A DNA stretch of 64,000 bases. Source: Candidatus Falkowella caecavicola (GTDB lineage Bacteria > Bacillota > Clostridia > Oscillospirales > Ruminococcaceae). Location of the stretch: the NCBI GenBank assembly GCA_904420125.1, contig CAJFUK010000029.1:53941-117940 (forward strand). The letters run 5' to 3'. The translations under genes were made by a program, and so were the position numbers. The notes under the pieces were generated by a model, which made no database searches, was not told where the DNA came from, and was given only the letters and a program-made list of their open reading frames with translations. Positions 58,169-64,000 of this stretch are shown piece after piece (positions within the stretch are counted from its first letter, which is position 1; every line of letters starts with the position of its first letter).

Positions 58169-58268
58169 CGGTTATCCCTCCTGTTTCAAATTTGACAATT
58201 TTCTAATTCCAATAGTGAAAATATTATTGTAGAAACAAAAAATCCAGTGTTTACGGTACTTAAACGGC

Positions 58269-58316
58269 AAAGGTGTAGGAATGCTCAAGAAGTAAACGAC
58301 ATTTCTACACCTTTTT
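58269..58316. terminator. Terminator at the end of the phage late operon
   Basis: A 15-bp stem (58269-58283 with 58300-58314, one G-T pair) overlaps the stop of the last phage gene. T-runs are short on the minus strand and longer on the plus strand. Confidence 0.65.
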
Positions 58317-58556
58317 ATACACCGTTTCGCCCTGTAGTACGTTATTCAAATTATCAAGGATGTTTTCTCCGGTTGAATCCTGGATGGGGTCAAGAAACGA
58401 ATATCGATCCGGATAATTAGCAAACGCTGTCCCTACGATTTTCGTCCCATTTGCTTTGTGAGCTGTGTATCCTCTTAGCAAAGTTTCTTCGGTTACAGTA
58501 TCCCCAGTCAGGTCTATGAGGGTTCTGCCGCTGTAAACGACTTTACTTGTAGCCAT
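58305..58556 (-). CDS. Small phage tail-associated protein
   Basis: An 83-aa protein. Its first 45 residues (VVYSGRTLIDLTGDTVTEET) closely follow those of the gene upstream (58570-59151), so the two are paralogues. Such modules occur in tail-fibre accessory proteins of clostridial phages. AGGAGGGAGG precedes the ATG by about 6 bases. It is the last gene of the phage late operon. No catalytic motif is seen. Confidence 0.8.
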   Translation of the reverse strand: MATSKVVYSGRTLIDLTGDTVTEETLLRGYTAHKANGTKIVGTAFANYPDRYSFLDPIQDSTGENILDNLNNVLQGETVYKKV

Positions 58557-58569
58557 TTAAGCCTCCCTC

Positions 58570-59151
58570 CTACCCGATAGTTACCGTAGTACCTCCAGCG
58601 GGATTTTCACTCTCATTGTATGGGATTGCTTTAACCGTAACCTGAGACAAATAATTGTATCCGTCATCAGAATCCGGAAGGATTGTTTGCGATTCCGTCG
58701 AAGGTGTTACTGTCTTTGCCTGGGGTTTGGCATCTTCTGTACCAGACATGGCGCCTTCTACACCCAGCAAGGTAATACCTTCCCGAATGTTGTCTGGAAT
58801 AAGTTTCTCTTTTTCTGATGCCGCAATACCAACTTTACCAGAACCGTCATGGTGTCCCTGCGGAATGGTGTACTCTTCATCCTTAGCAGAAATCGTTCCA
58901 GTCACCGCTCCGTTATTCTTCATGGTTCCCGTCAGTTTCTGACCTCGTACGTACGCGGTCTTTCCCTGAAGGATTTCAGCAACAGCAGCCGTCGCATCGG
59001 AAGAATCTACATCGTATTCACAAGTACCTGTGATTGACTCCCCCCCCTTGTCATGGGCGGTAAAGCCGGAAAGAATCTTATCAGCAGTTACGGTATCGCC
59101 GGTCAAATCGATCAATGTCTCTCCACCGTAGATTACTTTGTTAATAGCCAT
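58570..59151 (-). CDS. Phage tail fibre-type protein
   Basis: A 193-aa protein, Gly/Thr/Asp-rich and without helices or signal. The N-terminal module VIYGGETLIDLTGDTVTADK is followed by a segment with TAAVAEILQGKTAYV and KLTGTM, then YTIPQGHHDGSGKV and IREGITLLGVEGAMSG. These repeats are common in tail proteins of phages of gut Firmicutes. It lies 13 bp before its short paralogue. Confidence 0.85.
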   Translation of the reverse strand: MAINKVIYGGETLIDLTGDTVTADKILSGFTAHDKGGESITGTCEYDVDSSDATAAVAEILQGKTAYVRGQKLTGTMKNNGAVTGTISAKDEEYTIPQGHHDGSGKVGIAASEKEKLIPDNIREGITLLGVEGAMSGTEDAKPQAKTVTPSTESQTILPDSDDGYNYLSQVTVKAIPYNESENPAGGTTVTIG

Positions 59152-59207
59152 ATTCTCTCATCCTCTCTTTTTGAGACATAAAAAAAAAGAACGGTTGCCC
59201 GCTCCAG

Positions 59208-59504
59208 TTACTCGTCTTTATTTGCCTGTTTAATAATTTGATTCACATAGGTACTGAGGCCCGCCATTAAAATTCCCTGAACGATTGCCGTAAATATAGC
59301 CATTGCAATCTCCTGACCGTTCCCCAGTGGACACGTTGCCAGAACCCAAATCCCACAAAGGACGATGCCAGAAGCACCGAGAATCAGCGGAATATACTTG
59401 TCCTTAATTGTCTGCGTCTGTTTCAGACCCATACCACAGAAGTACAGGACAATCGCCACGACGATCAGTTCCGGCTGCACATAATTCATAATCTGTTCCA
59501 TCAT
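59208..59504 (-). CDS. Phage holin-like membrane protein
   Basis: A 98-aa protein with three hydrophobic segments (about 10-25, 38-58, 65-88) and a basic/acidic tail. GMGLKQTQTIKDKYIPLILG followed by a Gly/Ile helix fits the Hol44-type phage holin family, which makes the pore that releases endolysin. AGGAGG lies 8 bases before the ATG. No endolysin gene is next to it in this window. Confidence 0.82.
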   Translation of the reverse strand: MMEQIMNYVQPELIVVAIVLYFCGMGLKQTQTIKDKYIPLILGASGIVLCGIWVLATCPLGNGQEIAMAIFTAIVQGILMAGLSTYVNQIIKQANKDE

Positions 59505-59518
59505 GATTTTTCCTCCTA

Positions 59519-59839
59519 CTAATTTTCTTCAACATATGTCGATTTGTGGATGGGAAGTTTATTGACTTCCAGCATGATTTTCTGTGCCGAACCATTCCCA
59601 CCCATTTTTTCATAAGGTTTATAAAGGTAATCATTGAGGTTTTCATACTCGTCTTGAGTGATCCATCCTCGTTCGATATAACACATTCCAAGATACACAA
59701 TCCGGTCATGCGCTAATCCGATGAGCATTTGAGTTTTTACATCTTTCTTTTCGCCTCGTTTCTGGATATACGCCCAAAACCCAGAAGAAGCTATGACGGC
59801 GCAAACAATTGTTGCTACCATTTGAAACCATGGCTCCAT
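59519..59839 (-). CDS. Phage membrane-anchored protein next to holin
   Basis: A 106-aa protein: one N-terminal membrane helix (about 5-23, MVATIVCAVIASSGFWAYI), then a basic linker and a helical soluble domain with RIVYLGMCYIERGWITQDEYENL. Proteins of this form are frequent beside holins in clostridial prophages; function is unknown (possibly a spanin-like or holin partner). The frame opens at TTG 59854; ATG 59839 with GGAGG 8 bases upstream is preferred. Confidence 0.8.
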   Translation of the reverse strand: MEPWFQMVATIVCAVIASSGFWAYIQKRGEKKDVKTQMLIGLAHDRIVYLGMCYIERGWITQDEYENLNDYLYKPYEKMGGNGSAQKIMLEVNKLPIHKSTYVEEN

Positions 59840-59857
59840 TTTAGCATCCTCCAATAT

Positions 59858-61054
59858 TTATTTGATTTTGTCGGTTACAACGATCTTTTTGTTGACAATC
59901 GTAATCGATTTTTCAAACAAATCTTCATAGAGACCTATTAAGTTTTTCCTTTGCTCCCTGGATAAAAGCTTATAGAAGCCTCCCATCCAGCCTCGAAACA
60001 TGTTCTCTACATTTTCATACGAAATCTCCTCATTCTTCACCTTGACAGCGAGCTTCTTGAGCTTTCTTCGCATCGTAGTAACCCGCTTTGAATTGATTCG
60101 TTTGATTATCTTTCCGGAATCCGTTAAGCTATATTTGATTTGCAGAAATTTATAAGTGCTGGAAATCTTCACAATACGAGTTTTCTTCTTATTGATATGG
60201 ATTCCATACCCTTCTGCAATCCGATGAATATTATCGAGCAAATCCAACAATTCCTCTTTACTCGGATTCATGATGTACCAGTCATCCATGTATCTTCCAT
60301 AGAACTTCTGACTCCGTACATACTTGACGTAATTGTCAATCCGGTACGGATAATAAATCCCAATTACCTGAGATAGCTGGTCGCCAATGTTTACCGACTT
60401 CTCCATCCACTTTTCGCCTGTCAGTGTGGATTCCGGAATTTTCCTATACTCCAGCTTGTTGAAAGTATCGGACATACATCTGGCGTATTCTTCATCCGTC
60501 ATATAAGAAACATCGATTTTGAATCCATCAAAAATCTGTGTCAACAGCCAGTCAATAAATTCATCGTCATTAAACAGCTTTAAGAGTTCCCGTTTAGCAA
60601 TCTCATGAATAATATTGTCGTAAAACTTGGAAAAGTCACCGAACAATATCCACCCTTCATTTCCATACAACCGATAGTATTTACGGAGATGAACTTCGAA
60701 CCTGTCCCGTTGATGGGAGATACCTCTTCCTTTAATCGAGGCGCAATTGTCGTAGATAATATGCTTCTTCACTTCTGGAAGCAAAACTTCATCGCATAAG
60801 ACATGCCGAATAATGCGATCCCGAATTTGAATACTTGTAATAGGTCTTACTCGGCCTCTCTCAAACAGCGTGAATTCCTGCGTAGGTCCATTTTGAAGGG
60901 TCCGATTCATCAGGTCATCTTGAATGGAGAAGATGTACCGAAGAAAATTCATCATGAATTTCTGGGTAGTCTCCTTCCATTTGCTGGTTTTGACAGAAAC
61001 CTTGTAAGCCCTATACAAGTTGTTGGCGTCACAGATAATCTCCTCATAGTCCAT
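59858..61054 (-). CDS. DGR reverse transcriptase
   Basis: A 398-aa reverse transcriptase of the diversity-generating retroelement class. Seen are RVRPITSIQIRDRIIRHVL (early fingers), the first catalytic Asp in FGDFSKFYDNI (D140), IGDQLSQ at 223-229 (DGRs have [I/V/L]GxxxSQ where other RTs have QGxxxSP), the catalytic YMDD at 255-258, and GIHINKKKTRI. No maturase (X) or endonuclease domain follows, so it is not a group II intron enzyme. It should copy TR RNA with errors at adenines. It lies about 110 bp after TR and after the Avd gene. Confidence 0.97.
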   Translation of the reverse strand: MDYEEIICDANNLYRAYKVSVKTSKWKETTQKFMMNFLRYIFSIQDDLMNRTLQNGPTQEFTLFERGRVRPITSIQIRDRIIRHVLCDEVLLPEVKKHIIYDNCASIKGRGISHQRDRFEVHLRKYYRLYGNEGWILFGDFSKFYDNIIHEIAKRELLKLFNDDEFIDWLLTQIFDGFKIDVSYMTDEEYARCMSDTFNKLEYRKIPESTLTGEKWMEKSVNIGDQLSQVIGIYYPYRIDNYVKYVRSQKFYGRYMDDWYIMNPSKEELLDLLDNIHRIAEGYGIHINKKKTRIVKISSTYKFLQIKYSLTDSGKIIKRINSKRVTTMRRKLKKLAVKVKNEEISYENVENMFRGWMGGFYKLLSREQRKNLIGLYEDLFEKSITIVNKKIVVTDKIK

Positions 61055-61140
61055 AAATCATTCACCGTGATAGCAATACTTACCGTAGTAAATTGCGTCC
61101 GGCTTTGCTATTTATCCATTCGGAAAGGACAATGTCTCCT

Positions 61141-61161
61141 TCTCTGTTGGTTAGGCAGAGA
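61141..61161. repeat. Hairpin at the edge of the DGR template repeat
   Basis: TCTCTG (61141-61146) and CAGAGA (61156-61161) form a 6-bp stem with a 9-base loop, just outside the TR end that corresponds to the downstream (IMH-like) side. It may shape the template RNA. Confidence 0.45.
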
Positions 61162-61162
61162 A

Positions 61163-61251
61163 TCCGGACGAACTCCATTAGAGTTCGAAGCGTTGTTGTA
61201 GTTCGTATTGCCATTGTTGTTCACATTAGCGAAATTAGCCGAAGAAACGAC
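61163..61251 (-). repeat. DGR template repeat (TR)
   Basis: 89 bp that match VR (62487-62575) at a fixed offset of 1324 without gaps. On the minus strand it would read ANFANVNNNGNTNYNNAS, a run of AAC/AAT codons, which is the hallmark of a DGR template. It starts 13 bp after the Avd gene and is followed by the RT gene. It is non-coding in itself. Confidence 0.97.
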
Positions 61252-61264
61252 GCATAATTAGACA

Positions 61265-61750
61265 TTACCCTCTTAACTGTGACTTGATTCGGTTATCTCG
61301 TTGACGCCACTTCTTTATCAATCCGATTTCTCGGTCGATAGCTTTAACATAGCGACTGTAGAGATTAACGTCCACTTCGAATATCTCAACGATTCGTTGC
61401 AACTCTTTCAAAAGTTGCTCGCAGTTTACTATGGCTGTATTCTGATAATCTCTTCTTTTCTCATATTCATGCAGCGTAGTCGGATAGATAGAATTTGCTG
61501 CCCGCACATTGCTCGTCAACATGGAAGCCAACTGGTCAATGCGATTTTTGTAATTCAGCATCAAATATCTATACCGTGAAAAATCTTCTGTCGCATCCTT
61601 TCCGTGAGCATATCTTACTCGAACAAGCTGATCCAAATCTTTCACTCCGAAACTACGCTGCATAAGGTCGATTAACATATCATGTAATTCAATAGAATAT
61701 GTAATCGCTTCAAATTTGGATTCGGTCCGGTCACTCACAAGGACACTCAT
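61265..61750 (-). CDS. avd: DGR accessory variability protein (Avd-like)
   Basis: A 161-aa, highly helical protein of the Avd/four-helix-bundle family. Characteristic text is RAANSIYPTTLHEYEKRRDY, NCEQLLKELQ, and VDVNLYSRYVKAIDREI. Avd forms a pentamer that binds the RT and the TR RNA and is needed for mutagenic homing. It is somewhat longer than BPP-1 Avd (about 128 aa). The ATG overlaps the stop of the preceding tail gene (ATGA). TR follows it directly. Confidence 0.92.
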   Translation of the reverse strand: MSVLVSDRTESKFEAITYSIELHDMLIDLMQRSFGVKDLDQLVRVRYAHGKDATEDFSRYRYLMLNYKNRIDQLASMLTSNVRAANSIYPTTLHEYEKRRDYQNTAIVNCEQLLKELQRIVEIFEVDVNLYSRYVKAIDREIGLIKKWRQRDNRIKSQLRG

Positions 61751-62371
61751 TCTTCAATGTACTCCGTCCAATTGCTGCTCGGGGTACCGGGTTCCCATAC
61801 ATTTGCGTCAATGTCGGAAATCCATTTCTTCCCGTTGTGAGTCACCTTTGCTCCTTTGGAATAGGAATCATGTGCACCTGTTGGCTGTACCCATTCGGGC
61901 CATTCAATGGCTGGATCATCTGTTCTAACCCACAAGGAAACGGCATCTTCCGGAGCCCAGGCCGACTGTGAAATATGATCCTGTAAACACTTGTAAAGCG
62001 TGTCGCCATACCGAACACGATCGTCTTTCTTATAACTTACAGAATCCGCAGACCATTCGGGGAAGATAGAAACCACGGTAAGAGCTTCCTCGTCGGACAG
62101 AGTTTTTACAGCCATCATGGCTGCCGCAGACATAAATGCCTTCTGTGTGATTTCCTGATCAGAAACATCCCGGAGAGCAAACCAGTATAATGAGGTCCAT
62201 ATTTTTATGGATTTCATCCTGCTCGCCATCATTGATAATAACTTTGGAAAGGTTCCCGCTAAATACAGACTTTTCGATTTCGGTAGACGAAATGAAGTTG
62301 TTGCCATTCAGCTTCAACTGGTCGATGACATGTCCGTTTCCGAGGGTGATTTTATAAACTTTATTATCCAT
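61747..62371 (-). pseudogene. Phage tail protein with chitin-binding-type modules, split by a frameshift
   Basis: ATG 62371 (after AAAGGTGAG) starts MDNKVYKITLGNGHVIDQLK, a common phage N-terminal domain, and runs to a stop at 62159. Near 62185-62200 the text continues one frame over as YWFALRDVSDQEI and MMAVKTLSDEEAL. Two CBM5/12-like modules follow (RVRYGDTLYKCLQDH, WVQPTGAHDSY, VTHNGKKW). One frame change with a small loss joins them. Alternatively the second part is a separate gene starting at ATG 62133 (AGAAGG upstream, 128 aa). It sits between target and Avd. Confidence 0.72.
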
Positions 62372-62445
62372 TTTGATTCTCACCTTTCTTTAGAGTTTTT
62401 CTCTTTATAACACAAATTGTTGTCACCTGCGTACGGTTTTTCACG

Positions 62446-62460
62446 GGGGCACAAGGCCCC
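62446..62460. repeat. Hairpin just past VR, candidate DGR homing structure
   Basis: GGGGC and GCCCC form a 5-bp GC stem around ACAAG, 10 bp beyond the target gene's stop. In the Bordetella phage DGR a cruciform hairpin at this position promotes homing. No U-tract follows, so a simple terminator is less likely. Confidence 0.55.
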
Positions 62461-62470
62461 TGGATTCAGA

Positions 62471-63442
62471 CTAACCAATAGCGAAGACCGGACGAACTCC
62501 ATGAGAGTACGAAGCGTCGTAGAAGGTCGGATTGCCATAGTTGTGCACATAAGCGAAATTAGCCGAAGAAACGACATCTCTGAGCCAGAATGTTGCACGA
62601 TTGGAAATCAGCTTCGGAACTACTGTGAACAGAGCAAGCTGTGTCTTTCCGATAGTGTAATTCGTCGGGATTACCGTCCCGTTGTTCATCGCCGCATATA
62701 CATGGCATCCATACATCATAATCTCATTCGGGAGATCAAGCGTAGAATCGAACCAAGCTCCTGATGAAGCGTGTCCGTCGGTAACGGCATTTGTTAGGTA
62801 TTCGCGGTGAGTAAGAATCAAATCACCGAAGGCGCTTGCTGCCAATGTTTTTGCCTGATCCAAATTCTCCGTGTACATCAGAGAGCCAGTATAGCCGCCA
62901 GTTGTAATATTGGTCTCATTCATCTGAGCATTATAAAGCGGCTTATCCGGCATGATAACCAGATGCGGAGTGGTAAATGCTGTGTCGCCACAGTTATACC
63001 AGTAATCGAAATCTACGATTCTCCATGTATAGCTGCCGATTGTCCAGTAATCGCCCAGGAAGAAGCCTTTGAAAGTTCCATTCTTGATGTTGGCTTTCTG
63101 CTCTTCTGTAACAACGGCACCCAGATTTTTCCCCCTGTAAATCATCCGGCGCTGTTCTTTCGGAATGAAAGCATCCAGCATAGCAAAAAGCGCGTCATCC
63201 GCACCAATAGCCTTGTTTCCTTCAGCCGTTCCAATCAGCAGTTTGTCATCCGCTGTCAGCGCGTTAATCTGCGTAAGTTCCGACAGATTGACACCGGAAA
63301 TAAAATCCTGAGAGCTGATAAGCCCAATCAATGACTTAATGAAATCCGCCACCAGAATTGTTTTGGTCCCATTGTTACCGTCAATTAAGACCATATTGCT
63401 CGAATCCAGTGTCTGGACCTTTTCATAATCGGTAATTTTCAT
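62471..63442 (-). CDS. DGR target: phage tail protein with variable C-terminus
   Basis: A 323-aa protein. The N-terminal part (1-100) reads like a tail-attachment domain (VQTLDSSNMVLIDGNNGTK, and LIGLISSQDF). The rest has the C-type-lectin/formylglycine-enzyme-like fold of DGR targets: YTWRIVDFDYWYNCGDT, PNEIMMYGCHVY, FWLRDVVSSANFAYV and the end GVRPVFAIG. Residues 298-314 plus 319 carry the varied codons. It is probably the receptor-binding tip protein. AAAGGAGG precedes the ATG by about 9 bases. Confidence 0.93.
   Translation of the reverse strand: MKITDYEKVQTLDSSNMVLIDGNNGTKTILVADFIKSLIGLISSQDFISGVNLSELTQINALTADDKLLIGTAEGNKAIGADDALFAMLDAFIPKEQRRMIYRGKNLGAVVTEEQKANIKNGTFKGFFLGDYWTIGSYTWRIVDFDYWYNCGDTAFTTPHLVIMPDKPLYNAQMNETNITTGGYTGSLMYTENLDQAKTLAASAFGDLILTHREYLTNAVTDGHASSGAWFDSTLDLPNEIMMYGCHVYAAMNNGTVIPTNYTIGKTQLALFTVVPKLISNRATFWLRDVVSSANFAYVHNYGNPTFYDASYSHGVRPVFAIG
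62487..62575 (-). repeat. DGR variable repeat (VR) inside the target gene
   Basis: 89 bp at the 3' end of the target gene, matching TR except at 11 places, all of them adenines in TR. Changed residues are 298, 300, 302, 305-309, 312, 314 and 319 (for example N to Y, H, D, T; T to P; Y to F). The matches at both ends mark the exchanged tract. Confidence 0.97.
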
Positions 63443-63459
63443 CTCGATATATCCTCCTT

Positions 63460-64000
63460 TTACTTAATACAAAAAATAACGCGGCCGTCGATAGGCTGAC
63501 CGTTGCTATCCAGAATCAAGGAGCTGGAATATGCACGCGCCACAATCGGGTCCACGTTACTGTCAATGATAGTTCCTTCTGATGAATCGAGAAGATTGTC
63601 GTAATTCTCGTATCCGTTGTCATAAAGCTTGTTGTACACGGTAAATTCCGTCCGAATTCCATCTACAATTTCTTCCAGAATCTTCGTCCTTTCCTGCAAC
63701 TCCAATATCTGGTTTGCCAGGTTCGCTTCCACATCTTCCGAAAGAGTATCCTTCAACTGCTGGAACCACTCATCAAACAATGCCTGAGCGTTTTCTCTCC
63801 ACGCAGCCATTTCAGATGTATTGTCATTCGTGTACTCGTTAAACCAGGACGCCCACAACTGTTTCCAATAGGTGTTTGTCTCCTGCATATCCGCCGTCTG
63901 AGAAGCATACCAGTCATCCCACTGTTTTTCCCATTCCAGATAAGATTGCTGGATTTCTTCCGTCTGGGCGTTAAACCATGTTGTCCACTGCTCTTTCCAG
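63460..64000 (-). CDS. Phage tail/baseplate protein, Trp-repeat rich (runs off right edge)
   Basis: The frame is open to the window's right edge, so the N-terminus is missing; at least 179 aa are visible. The visible N-part has spaced tryptophan motifs (WKEQWTTWFNAQTEE, WEKQWDDWYASQ, WKQLWASWFNEYT) that recur every 20-40 residues, then a helical coiled-coil-like stretch (LANQILELQERTKILEEI). It resembles upper-baseplate or tail-fibre connector proteins of gut Firmicutes phages. It lies 17 bp upstream of the DGR target. Confidence 0.82.
   Translation of the reverse strand, partial: WKEQWTTWFNAQTEEIQQSYLEWEKQWDDWYASQTADMQETNTYWKQLWASWFNEYTNDNTSEMAAWRENAQALFDEWFQQLKDTLSEDVEANLANQILELQERTKILEEIVDGIRTEFTVYNKLYDNGYENYDNLLDSSEGTIIDSNVDPIVARAYSSSLILDSNGQPIDGRVIFCIK

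Noticed and set aside
59858..61054. Group II intron or retron reverse transcriptase
   Set aside because: The RT has the DGR-type IGDQLSQ motif, no maturase or endonuclease domain, and a TR/VR/Avd set beside it; no intron RNA ends or msr/msd-like structure are seen.
1..64000. CRISPR array or rRNA genes
   Set aside because: No regularly spaced direct repeats and no rRNA-like sequence were found on reading both strands.

Overview
The window looks like a chromosome segment of a spore-forming, low-to-mid GC Gram-positive anaerobe of the Clostridia, most like gut Oscillospiraceae/Ruminococcaceae. The reasons are a clostridial-type rpoB-rpoC pair, a complete spoIIIAA-AH sporulation operon, strong AGGAGG-type ribosome binding sites, frequent GTG/TTG starts and many consensus sigma-A promoters with 17-bp spacers. 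The family assignment is an inference; no 16S gene is present.

Layout. 1-6.4 kb: the start of rpoC and all of rpoB, minus strand, with a consensus promoter at 6522-6550. 6.8-12.2 kb: a small PH-domain gene, then the eight-gene spoIIIA operon (minus). 12.4-15.9 kb: aroB-aroA-aroC of the chorismate pathway. 16-18.3 kb: a NatAB-like ABC exporter. 18.6-23.7 kb: a response regulator, a histidine kinase and a BceAB-like ABC transporter, with tandem direct repeats before the ABC genes. 24-25.7 kb: glyS, tRNA-Met and tRNA-Glu. 26-29.2 kb: a second two-component system and two small membrane-protein genes. 29.5-36.2 kb: oppABCDF peptide uptake. 36.5-41.6 kb: tRNA-Leu, a long stretch with almost no genes but several hairpins, a flavin-oxidase-like gene, and a BlaR1/BlaI-type sensor-repressor pair with palindromic operators. 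41.6-43.5 kb: a GntR-regulated ABC transporter. 43.7-44.2 kb: a decayed IS200-type transposase. 44.7-48.7 kb: an AraC regulator, a UroD-like protein and a lipoprotein GH5 glycosidase with an inserted domain. 48.9-53.5 kb: a MarR-controlled pair of ABC exporters. 53.7-58.2 kb: a formate/nitrite transporter, a P-loop kinase-like gene, a zincin-like gene flanked by two copies of an intergenic repeat, and an MFS efflux pump preceded by a leader peptide with competing hairpins.

58.3-64 kb is the late end of a (pro)phage read on the minus strand: a tail/baseplate protein running off the right edge, a tail protein with a variable C-terminus, a frameshifted carbohydrate-binding tail gene, small tail proteins and a holin-like protein. 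Inside it sits a complete diversity-generating retroelement (DGR): target gene with variable repeat (VR, 62487-62575), accessory Avd-like gene, template repeat (TR, 61163-61251) and a reverse transcriptase with the DGR signature IGDQLSQ plus YMDD. TR and VR align without gaps over 89 bp. All 11 differences fall at template-strand adenines and change 11 codons of the target's C-type-lectin-like tail end. This is the most notable system in the window. It probably diversifies the phage's receptor-binding protein by adenine-specific mutagenic retrohoming.
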